Positions 1 to 8,513 are shown, numbered from the stretch's first letter. The stretch: 64,000 bases of DNA from Rhizobium sp. BK376 (GCF_004341625.1 NZ_SLZG01000003.1:371045-435044), one strand, 5' to 3'. The notes: generated by a model not told the origin, from the sequence alone. A program made the numbers and translations.

Positions 1-282
1 GCCGAGATGACACCCTTCGATCCGCTCGTCGGCGAATTCCGCGTGCATTATGCCGGCTTCTTCGACCCCGGCTTCGGCCACGCCCCCGCCGGCGGCCGCG
101 GCAGCCGCGCAGTGCTGGAAGTGCGCAGCCACGAAGTCCCCTTCATCCTCGAAGACGGCCAGATCGTCGGCCGCCTGGTCTACGAACACATGCTGGAACA
201 CCCGCGCAGCCTCTACGGATCAGGCCTCGGCTCGAACTATCAGGCGCAGGGACTGAAGCTGTCGAAGCATTTCCGCCTGTGA
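1..282 (+). CDS. dcd: dCTP deaminase, C-terminal part (5' end outside window)
   Basis: The reading frame is open from base 1, so the gene begins upstream and only the last ~93 residues are seen. They contain the stretch SRAVLEVRSHEVPFILEDGQ followed by a nucleotide-binding tail ending QGLKLSKHF, which I recognise as the end of the long rhizobial 2'-deoxycytidine 5'-triphosphate deaminase. The enzyme deaminates dCTP to dUTP in pyrimidine deoxynucleotide synthesis in the cytoplasm. The family in rhizobia is about 360 residues, longer than the E. coli protein; the catalytic part is not in the window. The stop codon lies 57 bases before the tRNA-Gly gene. Confidence 0.85.
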   Translation, partial: AEMTPFDPLVGEFRVHYAGFFDPGFGHAPAGGRGSRAVLEVRSHEVPFILEDGQIVGRLVYEHMLEHPRSLYGSGLGSNYQAQGLKLSKHFRL

Positions 283-339
283 TCTCACGTCAGCGAGCCT
301 TGACAGCAGCGGGGAACTGTTGAAATTCTGTCTGGCATC

Positions 340-413
340 GCGGGTGTAGCTCAATGGTAGAGCAGCAGCTTCCCAAGCTGAATACGAGGGTTCGATTCCC
401 TTCACCCGCTCCA
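340..413 (+). tRNA. tRNA-Gly (anticodon CCC), with encoded CCA
   Basis: Cloverleaf read by eye: acceptor GCGGGTG (340-346) pairs with CACCCGC (403-409), discriminator T, then encoded CCA (411-413). The D arm is GCTC/GAGC, the anticodon loop is TTCCCAA giving anticodon CCC, and the T arm carries GGTTCGATTCC. The first anticodon-stem pair is a G-A mismatch, as I recall for other rhizobial tRNA-Gly genes. The 3' end of this gene is the left attachment site of the accessory block that follows. Confidence 0.95.
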
Positions 414-414
414 A
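395..414 (+). repeat. Left att-type direct repeat inside tRNA-Gly 3' end
   Basis: The last 19 bases of the tRNA plus one base form a 20-base segment that recurs at 8494-8513 in the same orientation with a single mismatch (C400 versus A8499). Extended leftward to 27 bases the copies still differ at only 3 positions. This is the footprint expected from site-specific integration into a tRNA 3' end. Confidence 0.85.
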
Positions 415-1492
415 TCGCCCGAAAGCATATTGCCACCTCGGCCTGGGCCGGGGCTGCGAGGTAGGCATGGGTGAAGACCCAATCCCAATAAGTGTTCGAC
501 GTGATATCCGCTTTCTCGTATGGGTCTGCGTGCAAATCGAACATTTTCGACAGGCGCAGCTTGACGAATGACTCTGCCCAAACCTGCATAGTGCCGGGCG
601 CGCGCTGTTCTTCGAAGACGAGCTTCCAATTTTCATAGCGTAAGCCCACCAGGTCGCCATCGTCATTGAAATAGAGGAATTCGTGACGCGCGCTGTCAGG
701 GGACTTGCCGGTCAGATGGTCCAGCTGATTGAAGCCGTCGAGATGGTTTTTGTACTGCTCACCGTCGATCGTCGTTCCGTTGAGCAATCGTTGCGTGATA
801 TCCGTATCGCCTGTGGCGGCAAGCAGTGTTGGGAACCAGTCCATGCCGGAGAAAATGCCGTTAAGCTGGATCGCCTGCTTGATGTGCCCTGGCCAGCGGA
901 CCATTGCCGGCACCCGGTGGGCGCCTTTCCAGTTAGATGTTTTTTCGTTGCGGTAAGGCGAGTTGGCGGCGTCCGGCCAGGTGTTTTCGTGTGGGCCGTT
1001 ATCGGTCGTATAGACCACGATCGTATTGTTGGCGATGCCCATGTCGTCGAGCGACTTCAGCGCTGTGGCATAGCCTTTGTCCCTGAGCGCCGAGGCTATG
1101 GTCAGGTCATTCGCCTGTAGGCCGATGGGCGCACCAGGCAGGCCAACTTTGGAGAGGCCGGTTCGCAATGTCGACTGGCCCCTAATGAACGTCGAACGAC
1201 CGGCGATGCAGCTCTGTTCGGCATAATAATCGGTGAAGATAGCACCCTCTTGTGGGATGCGATCGATGTTAGGCGTCCGGTATCCAACCACTCCCATGGT
1301 GTAGGCTCAGATGTTGGTTTGTCCGATTTCGTCACCAAAGGTGACAAGGATGTTGGGTTTGTCGGATGCGTTTGTCGCCTGTTGTGCATAGGCCGAGCCG
1401 CTTAACAGCAGGAGCCTTAGCGCCGCTGGTCTGCCAGAAAATCTCATCGATCGAGCCTCCGAAGGTTCACGGTTGTGATTGGGGGAAGCCAC
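414..1492 (-). pseudogene. Arylsulfatase pseudogene (nonsense codon, internal deletion, lost 3' end)
   Basis: Two same-frame pieces read as one sulfatase. The first (1492-1307) has a signal-like N-terminus and KPNILVTFGDEIGQTNI, then hits TGA at 1307-1309. The second continues in frame with AYTMGVVGYRTPNIDRI and contains SCIAGRS, the C-x-A-x-R formylglycine motif. Between GYATAL and KSLDDMGIANNT (near base 1063) roughly 130-150 residues normally present in this family, including metal/substrate residues, are absent in frame. The conserved end (YWDWVFTHAYLAAPAQA) breaks off at about base 414, where the tRNA begins, and the frame then runs antisense through the tRNA. Three independent lesions make it inactive. 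Confidence 0.85.
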
Positions 1493-1799
1493 GTCAGCAA
1501 TCAGCTATGCTTGCGTGAGCGCGCTGATTAACGAACTGTTGCGCGGAGACGAGCCGATGCGGAAGTGCAGTAAAGTAAATCTTCGCGTAAACATCAGTGA
1601 TTGCTGGACGGATTCGCTTCGGGATTGGCGACAATGCACGCATCGAGAAGTTATCAAATAGCCGAATCTGGCGCGATCACAGCGATCACAGCAAAGAGCC
1701 GACTACTGCCTTAGCAGGATCGCGCCAATGGCGGACGACGGTGACGGGGACACCTCTGGATTCAAGATGCCGTTTCCACGTTATTTGCCTTCGCTCGGC
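1493..1799. other. Intergenic, no supported gene
   Basis: 307 bases between the start of the sulfatase pseudogene and the end of the intact sulfatase gene, both leftward. Short open frames exist, but none has a convincing ribosome site or recognisable sequence. No terminator with a T-run was seen. Confidence 0.5.
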
Positions 1800-4265
1800 T
1801 TACTGATCCGGATCCTCCGGCTCGACGGCCACCGATGCGTCGCCGCCCTTGAGATCCAGATCTACCTCGCCAATCGTGCCGTTGAAGGCGAAAGGCATCC
1901 GGTCGGAATAGTCATCGAGTATGGGGGTACCTCTGTCCTCACCGACGTCAAGCGTTTCGTCTACGGAGTAGATGAACGGAATGGTGTGATCGATCCTGGT
2001 TTGTGCGACCTGGCTGCCGTCGACCGAAAGGACATAGGTTCCTCCTTTGCCGAATTCCCCTTTCTTTCCGTCATAGGCGAAATCAAGTCCGATGGTGTGG
2101 TCGCCCGGTGCAAGTTTGTCGGCTCCGGAAATTCGGATTCCGTCGCCCGGCTGCTGGCTGTTCTTGTAGACCCAGGTCGGCTTTCCATCGATCATCAGCA
2201 GACCCCAGCCGGCGAAGCGTCCGCCTTGGGTGATGATCACCCCTTCGCCGCCGTCGGAGGGCACGGTCAGCTTTGAGGTGATGGTGAAGGAGGTATTCTT
2301 GACGGCCGGTGCGGTTCCCTCCGGAATGCGCACCGTCCCCTGATGATAGACGAAGTGGGTGCGGCCGCGGGTGAGGCTCGGCCTCTGGAACATCGCCTCG
2401 ACCGTTGCCTGCGGACTGAAGTTCAGCGGCAGGGCGTTGTTGCGTCCCGCCTCAGCCCACCAGAGTTCCTTCATCTCGTTAAGCTTGTCAGGCATCGTGG
2501 CGGCAAGATCCTTTGCCTGACTGAAGTCCTCGTCGACGTGATAGAGTTCCCATTTGAAGCTTGCTTCCGTCACGCCCTTCGGCTCCGGCTCCCAGGCAAA
2601 GACGAGCGGCGTCGTCGAAGCCATCCAGCCGTCGTGATAGATGCCGCGGTTACCGAACATCTCGAAGAGTTGCGTCGTCCGCTGCGACGGCGCTTTGGCA
2701 TCTGCCCAGGTGTACTCCATGGAAACGCCGTCGATCGGAAGCTGCTTTACCCCATTGATCGAGTCTGGCGCTTGAACGCCAGCGGCCTGCAGGATGGTCG
2801 GCATGATGTCGGTCACGTAATGGAACTGTTGTCTGAGGCCGCCGGCATCCTTGATCCGCGCCGGCCAGCTCATAACCATGCCATTGCGCGTTCCACCGAA
2901 ATGCGAGGCATAACGCTTCGTCCATTGGAAAGGGGTGTCAAAGGCCCAGGACCAGGCGACCGGCATATGGTTATAGTGCAGCGGACCACCGAGTTCGTCC
3001 TTGATCGAATAGAGGTAGTCGAAGCTCTCCTTCGCGCCGTTGCCGATGACGCCGATCTCGTTGGCCGTACCCTGAAGGCTGCCTTCGGCGCTGCTGCCGT
3101 TGTCACCTTCGATGAAGATGATCAGCGTGTTATCGAGCTTGCCTTCCTTCTTCACCTCGTCGATCACGCGGCCGATATTGTGGTCGTCATAGGCAAGATA
3201 GGCGGCATAGATCTCCGCCATATGCGAAAACAGCTCCTTGTGCTTGGTATCAAGGGAGTCCCAGGCGGGAAGGTTGGCAGGCCGCGGCGTTAGAACGGCG
3301 TCCTGCGGAATGACACCCAGCTTCTTCTGGCGCTCGAAGGTCTCCTCGCGAAGCTTGTCCCAGCCCTGGTCGAACTGCCCTTTGAATTTCGCGGTCCATT
3401 CCTTCGGCGCGTGGTGCGGCGCGTGGGTCGCTCCGGGCACGTAATAGGCGAAGAACGGCTTGTCCGGCGCAAGAGAGTTCTGTTGCTGCAGCCAGTGGAC
3501 GGCCTGGTCGGCAAGATCGGAATCCAGGTGATAATTCGCCTTCGCCGCGCCGGTCAGTTTCTCCTTCGGCTCGATTGGCGTGGTGTTTTCGAAGACCGTC
3601 GGGTCCCATTGGTTCACGTCGCCGCCGATGAAACCATAGAAGTAGTCGAAGCCCAGCCCGGTCGGCCAGAGGTCGAAGGGTCCGACAGCGCTGCTCTGCC
3701 ATGCCGGCACGTTATGGTTCTTGCCGAACCAGGCGGTGTTGTAGCCGTTCCCCCGCAGGATCTCGGCGACAGTTCCCGCGCTCTTCGGCATCAGGGAGTC
3801 ATAGCCGGGATAGCCGAGGCTGCGCTCCATGATGATGCCCGTGTGGACATTGTGCTGGTCGCGACCCGTCAGCAGCGCCGCCCGCGTCGGGGAGCAAAGG
3901 GCCGTCGTGTTGAATTCGTTGTATTTGATGCCGCTCGCCGCCAGGGAGTCTAGCGTAGGTGTTGCTACAGGTCCGCCGAACGTGCTCGAAGCGCCGAAAC
4001 CGACATCGTCGGTCATGATTAGAAGCACGTTGGGAGCGCCCTTCGGTGCCAAGACCGGTTGCGGGAAGTCCGATTTCGAATCCGATGTCGTCCGCCCGAT
4101 CGTCCCTCTGAATTGGGGATCGGGATAGGGGAGGACCGAGACGGAAGACGGACCCGACTGGGCGCTTTGCGCAAAGGCAGGAGCAGGGTGGGCGACCGCG
4201 ATCAACGCGGCGATGACGCTTACGAGAGAAATAAACCCCTGCTTTTCGATTTTCGAACGTGCCAT
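1800..4265 (-). CDS. Exported arylsulfatase (type I, formylglycine)
   Basis: 821 residues. An N-terminal signal peptide (about 1-32, ending AFA-QS) directs it to the periplasm. The sulfatase core starts near residue 78 with PNVLLIMTDDVGFG, whose Asp86/Asp87 would bind the metal, and C-S-P-T-R (Cys124-Arg128) is the site converted to formylglycine for sulfate-ester hydrolysis; the modifying enzyme is not in this window. Residues after about 600 form a beta-rich C-terminal domain typical of the ~780-820 residue arylsulfatases. A GAGG ribosome site lies 9 bases before the ATG. It is the last gene of a leftward cluster with two DUF1254 proteins, 60 bases downstream of the second. The natural substrate cannot be told from sequence; sulfur scavenging from sulfate esters is the usual role. 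Confidence 0.9.
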   Translation of the reverse strand: MARSKIEKQGFISLVSVIAALIAVAHPAPAFAQSAQSGPSSVSVLPYPDPQFRGTIGRTTSDSKSDFPQPVLAPKGAPNVLLIMTDDVGFGASSTFGGPVATPTLDSLAASGIKYNEFNTTALCSPTRAALLTGRDQHNVHTGIIMERSLGYPGYDSLMPKSAGTVAEILRGNGYNTAWFGKNHNVPAWQSSAVGPFDLWPTGLGFDYFYGFIGGDVNQWDPTVFENTTPIEPKEKLTGAAKANYHLDSDLADQAVHWLQQQNSLAPDKPFFAYYVPGATHAPHHAPKEWTAKFKGQFDQGWDKLREETFERQKKLGVIPQDAVLTPRPANLPAWDSLDTKHKELFSHMAEIYAAYLAYDDHNIGRVIDEVKKEGKLDNTLIIFIEGDNGSSAEGSLQGTANEIGVIGNGAKESFDYLYSIKDELGGPLHYNHMPVAWSWAFDTPFQWTKRYASHFGGTRNGMVMSWPARIKDAGGLRQQFHYVTDIMPTILQAAGVQAPDSINGVKQLPIDGVSMEYTWADAKAPSQRTTQLFEMFGNRGIYHDGWMASTTPLVFAWEPEPKGVTEASFKWELYHVDEDFSQAKDLAATMPDKLNEMKELWWAEAGRNNALPLNFSPQATVEAMFQRPSLTRGRTHFVYHQGTVRIPEGTAPAVKNTSFTITSKLTVPSDGGEGVIITQGGRFAGWGLLMIDGKPTWVYKNSQQPGDGIRISGADKLAPGDHTIGLDFAYDGKKGEFGKGGTYVLSVDGSQVAQTRIDHTIPFIYSVDETLDVGEDRGTPILDDYSDRMPFAFNGTIGEVDLDLKGGDASVAVEPEDPDQ

Positions 4266-4325
4266 GGTCTTTGCCTCACTTCGAGGGAAGGGCCTCTGAA
4301 TTACTGAGACGGATCAATCTTTGGA

Positions 4326-5852
4326 TCACGATGCGAGTTCGAAATCCGCGAGCTTGAACGTCTTGTTGTTGAAGGCATCGGTCGGGCCATAGAAGCGCAC
4401 CGCAGGCAGTGGCCGCTTGCCCGCCGTCGGGATCCAGTTCGCCTCCAGACCCTCGGGCGCTTTCGGACCGACATAGATGCTGACGCCGCCGTCGGCGTTC
4501 TTCTTCATCTTGTCGAGATCGTAGGAGGACAGCGTCGTCCGATCCAAATCGCTATAGATGAAGGACATGGTGGCGCGATCGTAAACGGTGATCGCCCAGA
4601 ACTGCTTGACCGGCATCTCGGCGGGAATGTCGAGTTTGTAGAGCTGGCCGGCTTCGAGCAGATTTCCATCCTTGTCCGCCATCGCCATCATGTATTGCGT
4701 GGCCGGCGCGTCGCTCAGCATTTTCGGCATGTAAGTGCACCAGAAATACTCTGCCGCCCGCGGCAGGAGATCGACATAGTCGTCGTAGATGAAGGAGAAG
4801 GCCTTGTTGTTGTCGGCCTGGAGCAGCGAGACGTAGTGGCGATCCGGCCAGTAGCGCATCGTATCCGGCGTGTGGTCGTACCAGTCCTGAAGGTAGAACC
4901 AGACATCGACCACCGCCTGGTTCATCGCCCGCTTCGCCGTCTCATCCGGCGCAAATGGCTTGCCCTTCTCGATGCCGAGGGATTTCAGCATGCCCATCAT
5001 CACCTTGTCATGCTCCCTCACGGGCTCGACGCTCATGATGGCATGCATGTCTTCGAAGTGCCGCTCGTCATAGAACGGCAGGGTCGGGTAACGCTGATCG
5101 ATCGGGTCGACGAACTTCTGCTGCGGCGGATTGCCGGCCTCGCTGAGATAGTACATCCGCAGCCGCTGGGCATAGGTGTGGGCGTCGGTCGCAGTCTTGC
5201 CCGCTGCCGGGACCGAACGGAAGGCGAAGGCAATGCGATAGTTCGGCGAGGCGACGTGGAGATATCCGTCCGGCACCGCTTCCGCATAGCCCGGAGGCGT
5301 GAACAGGAGCTTTGCGCCATTGCCCCGGTCAATACCTGAGGGCCCGACATCGGCGATCGTGAACTGCCAGGCGTCGACGACCTGGCCGTAGAGGCTGCCA
5401 TCCGGTCCGGCGGCGGGCACTTCCAGGACGACCGGCCCTTTCCGCAGGTCGGTGTAGGCGGCGATATAGGGCGTCGTGCTATTGGCGGTGATGGCTTCGA
5501 GCTTTGGCGTCCCGACCGCCGAATAGGCAATGATGTCGTTGTCCTTCATGCCGAGACTGTCGAAGGCGGCGCGGCGTATCGAATAGATCGCGATCGCAGG
5601 CATGTTCCAGAGCACTGCCTCGAATGCCCGCTGGTATTTGATCTGGTAGTCGAAATCTCTGGTCGACGGCGTGGACCCGCTCGCTGGCTGTCCGCCCAAC
5701 GGATTCTGTCCATCCTGAGCCATTGCCGGCGTAGGCACTGCCAGCGCAGGAGGCATTGAGACGAGCGCCGCAACGGAAACGGTTGCCGCTGTGCGTGTCA
5801 GGAGTTCGCGCCGATTGAGGAGCCGGTGTTCGGCAAGATCATCGCTGTTCAT
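4326..5852 (-). CDS. Exported DUF1254/DUF1214 protein
   Basis: 508 residues. The N-terminus has NRRELLTRTAATVSVAALVS, a twin-arginine-like signal followed by a hydrophobic stretch and an Ala-rich cleavage region. The mature part has the DUF1254 region first (AVLWNMPAIAIYSIRRA) and the DUF1214 region last (FWAITVYDRATMSFIYS, then NWIPT near the end). The family is a periplasmic or cell-envelope beta-rich protein of undefined biochemistry. I chose the ATG at 5852 because GGAGG sits 7 bases upstream; an upstream in-frame GTG at 5870 overlaps the previous gene's stop and lacks such a site. It lies between another DUF1254 gene and the sulfatase, so a joint periplasmic function is inferred. Confidence 0.85.
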   Translation of the reverse strand: MNSDDLAEHRLLNRRELLTRTAATVSVAALVSMPPALAVPTPAMAQDGQNPLGGQPASGSTPSTRDFDYQIKYQRAFEAVLWNMPAIAIYSIRRAAFDSLGMKDNDIIAYSAVGTPKLEAITANSTTPYIAAYTDLRKGPVVLEVPAAGPDGSLYGQVVDAWQFTIADVGPSGIDRGNGAKLLFTPPGYAEAVPDGYLHVASPNYRIAFAFRSVPAAGKTATDAHTYAQRLRMYYLSEAGNPPQQKFVDPIDQRYPTLPFYDERHFEDMHAIMSVEPVREHDKVMMGMLKSLGIEKGKPFAPDETAKRAMNQAVVDVWFYLQDWYDHTPDTMRYWPDRHYVSLLQADNNKAFSFIYDDYVDLLPRAAEYFWCTYMPKMLSDAPATQYMMAMADKDGNLLEAGQLYKLDIPAEMPVKQFWAITVYDRATMSFIYSDLDRTTLSSYDLDKMKKNADGGVSIYVGPKAPEGLEANWIPTAGKRPLPAVRFYGPTDAFNNKTFKLADFELAS

Positions 5853-5866
5853 TGGAAATCCTCCGT

Positions 5867-7303
5867 TCACTGAACCGGATCGACCTGAGGAAGGTCGTAC
5901 TTTCCGGAAAGCACTTCCTCCTTCGGCTGGTAGAGGCGCAAGATCATGTAGAACGGCCCTGTTGGTGCGGGCAGCCAGTTGGCGGCGAACGCGCCATCCG
6001 GTTCGGTCGATTGCAAAGGCACATCGAAGGAACCGTCGGCGTTCACCTTGAGGCCCTTGGTATCGGTGCCGAGCTTGTATCGCCGGATGGGATTGTCGAC
6101 GAGCATCTTGTCGGCGGCGTTGTAGACCGTCAGCGACCAGAAGGCGTTGACGGGCGGCGCTTTGGCGAAATGGATAACGTACTTCTTGCTGCCTTCGAGT
6201 TGTTCGCCCTTGGAATCCGTCGAGCGCAATGGATACATCGCCTCCTTCTCGCCCTGACCACCGAGATAGGGGCCGGCAACGAGAGCACGCAGAGGATAGG
6301 TATAACCGAAATCATCGAGGCCGCGGACCCAGCTCCATCCGTTGCGTTCCGTGCCAGAACTGGATAGCGCGGAAACGGCCACTTTCGGCCCATCCTTCAG
6401 AGCGCGGATCAGCGCATCACGCTGTTGCTGGCTAAGCTTTGAATCGTCGAAGCCATCCTTGGTGAGACCGAAGCGGGCGAACTGGCCGAACAGGGCGGCG
6501 TCTTGCGGGGGCACCGCGTTGGACTTCAGTGCAAAGGCCAGTTGCTTGTAGAAGCCGAGAGGATCGTCACCGACATCAGGCATGTCCGGCAACTTGGCAG
6601 CAGCGGCGACATAGCTGGAATTCTTCCATTCCTTCAGCGGTCGGAGCGTGAACTGCTCTTGCAGCTTGACCAGGGGCTTCATGTCCTCGCCCTGATTGAC
6701 GCGCAGGCGACCCCAGAGCCAGACCTTGTCAGTTCCGACATCAAGCCGCTTCACGCCTTTCGGCAATTCGCCCTTCCAGCCTGGTGGCACCAGCGCATAG
6801 TTACCTTCCTTGGTGCCGGTCGCCCTGCGTCCGATATAGTGCTCGAGGTTCTGCCACATGTCGAAGACGTCGACGACGTAGTAGCGGTCGTTGGTATCGG
6901 GCACGTGCAGAATAAACGGTTCCTTGCCGAGATCGACGACCGCGCTGAGATAGAGCGTGTCGTTATTGGCGGTCGGCATGTCCTTGGCGTCAGGCGTTGC
7001 GAGCAGCGTTGCCCAACCGATCTGGTTGAGGGGCGCTCTGTAACTGGTGGGTGGTTTCGGCGCCGGGACGTCGCTGTACTCCCGAGCCACCCGCTCCATG
7101 CGAACGAGAGGATAACCCCAGATGTAGGCTGAAAGCCCGGTCTGGTAGGCATCCGCCTCCAGCCCAGCTTCTATGTTCTCCTTGCTCGTCGGAAGATTGA
7201 GAAGCTCGTCTTTGTCGGCAGACTGGGAAAAGGCGTTCGTCGCAATGGTGAGGATCGTGCCTGCCATAAGGGAAGCAAGCGCAAGCGTTCGAATTGCGGA
7301 CAT
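5867..7303 (-). CDS. Exported DUF1254/DUF1214 protein, first gene of operon
   Basis: 478 residues from the ATG at 7303 (MSAIRTLALASLM...), which gives a clean Sec signal peptide ending NAFSQ; a longer reading to 7351 adds 16 residues that spoil the signal. DUF1254 motifs are YIWGYPLVRMERV near the start and ANNDTLYLSAVVDLGKEPF; DUF1214 motifs are FWSLTVYNAADKMLVDNP and NWLPAPTGPFYMILRLY near the end. The stop lies 14 bases before the next gene's ATG, so the pair is co-transcribed. It resembles the protein at 54836 more than its own operon neighbour (shared GYPLV, NADTLY/NNDTLY and NWLPAP blocks). Function unknown. The 285 bases upstream hold no gene I can support. Confidence 0.85.
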   Translation of the reverse strand: MSAIRTLALASLMAGTILTIATNAFSQSADKDELLNLPTSKENIEAGLEADAYQTGLSAYIWGYPLVRMERVAREYSDVPAPKPPTSYRAPLNQIGWATLLATPDAKDMPTANNDTLYLSAVVDLGKEPFILHVPDTNDRYYVVDVFDMWQNLEHYIGRRATGTKEGNYALVPPGWKGELPKGVKRLDVGTDKVWLWGRLRVNQGEDMKPLVKLQEQFTLRPLKEWKNSSYVAAAAKLPDMPDVGDDPLGFYKQLAFALKSNAVPPQDAALFGQFARFGLTKDGFDDSKLSQQQRDALIRALKDGPKVAVSALSSSGTERNGWSWVRGLDDFGYTYPLRALVAGPYLGGQGEKEAMYPLRSTDSKGEQLEGSKKYVIHFAKAPPVNAFWSLTVYNAADKMLVDNPIRRYKLGTDTKGLKVNADGSFDVPLQSTEPDGAFAANWLPAPTGPFYMILRLYQPKEEVLSGKYDLPQVDPVQ

Positions 7304-7589
7304 TGGAAACCTCTTGCAGATCGGTGAACAGGCGACCTGTCGAGATGACACGCATCAATTCGCGCGCGGAAGTACGTTACGGTAAATCAAAGCGTAAACT
7401 GGGCTGGGAGAAAGCAGCGCTGCTAGTCCGCTTTGGGCCGAAAGGCGACCGCAGGCACAGCTCGGGCGCAACGTTCCAGCGCGGGAACCAGTTGCCCGGT
7501 CCGTCAATGTCACTGCCGCGCATGGCGAATCAAAAATTGCTTGATTAGCTGTCGGTGTGCATGCGTCTGCGTACGCTACGACCACTCTT

Positions 7590-7856
7590 TCAATCGCGAG
7601 GTAGCTTACCCAGAAACAGCCTGTTGCCTATTCGGTTTCCACATCGATTGCACTTTAGGCGCGGACAGACTTCAGCAAGCGCGATGCCTTTGCCACATCG
7701 ACGGGCGACGTCCCATCGATCGATCGCTACTTGGTTTCCACAATGAACACAACGAGCGAATAGGACATACCATTCCGGAAGGCTGGCCAGAGTTGCCATG
7801 TCAAACTCCGGATCGCCATCATACGGCGTTAGATTGATCCCGCGCCCGTGCTTCAT
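7590..7856 (-). CDS. Small protein with two CxxC pairs (zinc-finger-like)
   Basis: 88 residues. Two cysteine pairs, CVHC and CNRC, about 34 residues apart, would allow zinc binding. No family recognised. The start at 7856 overlaps the end of the upstream small gene by 38 bases and has no strong ribosome site; an internal ATG at 7799 (MATLASLPEWYVLF) is an alternative. It appears to be the third gene of a leftward cassette behind a LexA-type promoter. Confidence 0.5.
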   Translation of the reverse strand: MKHGRGINLTPYDGDPEFDMATLASLPEWYVLFARCVHCGNQVAIDRWDVARRCGKGIALAEVCPRLKCNRCGNRIGNRLFLGKLPRD

Positions 7857-8064
7857 TTTTGTCCGGGCTCGGTTGCCATCCTCGGGTGAAGCCGGGGCTC
7901 ATCGTGTTCGTCGCGATGGCCAGCTGCATACGGAGATGATGGACGTCGGCCAGCAGCGTTGCGACGGCCGCTTTTGCATCCTCGTCGTGATAGGCCAGAA
8001 CAGCCTCGATCTCCCACTTGAGATCATGCTCAGTGGTCGCGATATCGTGCTTTTCCGGTAACAT
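7819..8064 (-). CDS. Small hypothetical protein in LexA-box cassette
   Basis: 81 residues, MLPEKHDIATTEHDLKWEIE and onward, acidic and predicted helical, ending in a basic tail. The ATG at 8064 shares a base with the stop of the upstream 54-residue frame (TGATG), which argues for translational coupling and decides the start over a longer frame to 8136. No domain recognised. Confidence 0.55.
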   Translation of the reverse strand: MLPEKHDIATTEHDLKWEIEAVLAYHDEDAKAAVATLLADVHHLRMQLAIATNTMSPGFTRGWQPSPDKNEARARDQSNAV

Positions 8065-8228
8065 CAGTGTAGATCCAATGAAAGTTGCACAGGGCGCGGC
8101 AGCAATGGACCGCGAAGCTCGATGCGACTTTGCCATTCGGCGCGTCGCTCAATGTCACGTTGACGTGCGGCCTGCGACGCTGCAATGAACGTCATCGCAT
8201 TTTCGATAACCTTTTCTGTTTTCGTCAT
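8064..8228 (-). CDS. Tiny protein (54 aa), first gene of LexA-box cassette
   Basis: A 54-residue frame from the ATG at 8228, beginning MTKTEKVIENAMTFIAASQA and ending VQLSLDLH, mostly charged helix with a hydrophobic tail. Its stop overlaps the next start (TGATG at 8062-8066). It lies 14 bases downstream of a GAAC-N7-GAAC box and a plausible -35/-10 pair, so it would be the promoter-proximal product of an SOS-controlled cassette. Family unknown. Confidence 0.5.
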   Translation of the reverse strand: MTKTEKVIENAMTFIAASQAARQRDIERRAEWQSRIELRGPLLPRPVQLSLDLH

Positions 8229-8242
8229 CGGCGCCCCCGTAC

Positions 8243-8280
8243 GTTCACTTTATGTTCTCATTGAGAGACCTAAGAGTCAA
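8243..8280 (-). promoter_or_regulatory. Candidate LexA-controlled (SOS) promoter
   Basis: Reading leftward: -35 TTGACT (8275-8280), 17-base spacer, -10-like GAACAT (8252-8257), and overlapping the -10 the direct repeat GAAC-N7-GAAC (8243-8257), which is GTTC-N7-GTTC on the plus strand. GTTC-N7-GTTC is the established alphaproteobacterial LexA operator. The first downstream start codon is 14 bases away. About two such 8-base matches are expected by chance per 64 kb on both strands, so the support comes from its position. Confidence 0.55.
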
Positions 8281-8493
8281 GGTATGTGTCCGCTATCAGT
8301 CCTCGTCGTCATCAAAAAGGTGGTTTCTGTGAAAGCATCTGCGCCGCTGAAATGCCTTTTTCCTATAGATACTCCGCCCGGAGCGCGGGCAACTAGGTGC
8401 GCTATGCACTCTCAGAAATCGGTACTAATTGTGGTAATTTGGCAAGTAGTTCAATTAAATCCGGTAAATACAATGAGTTAAATGCGGAGTTTT

Positions 8494-8513
8494 ATTCCAT
8501 TCACCCGCTCCAA
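8494..8513 (+). repeat. Right att-type direct repeat
   Basis: Matches 19 of the 20 bases at 395-414 (end of tRNA-Gly) in the same orientation. It carries no other tRNA features, so it is a partial copy marking the right end of the inserted block. Confidence 0.8.

Larger units (their letters stand above)
414..8513. mobile_element. tRNA-Gly-inserted 8.1-kb genomic island, integrase lost
   Basis: The block begins at the base after the tRNA CCA end and stops at a second imperfect copy of the tRNA tail. Its left edge cuts the 3' end of an arylsulfatase gene, so the boundary is a genuine junction. Contents: arylsulfatase pseudogene, DUF1254-DUF1254-arylsulfatase operon, and three small coupled genes with a LexA-type promoter. 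I find no integrase, excisionase, relaxase or transposase, so it is either a remnant or was mobilised in trans. The right repeat lies just upstream of an ordinary acetyltransferase gene. Confidence 0.75.

Noticed and set aside
1479-1661. 60-residue plus-strand frame after the sulfatase pseudogene start
   Set aside because: No ribosome site, no family, and it overlaps the start of the pseudogene.
414-8513. Integrase or excisionase in the island
   Set aside because: No frame shows a tyrosine or serine recombinase motif.
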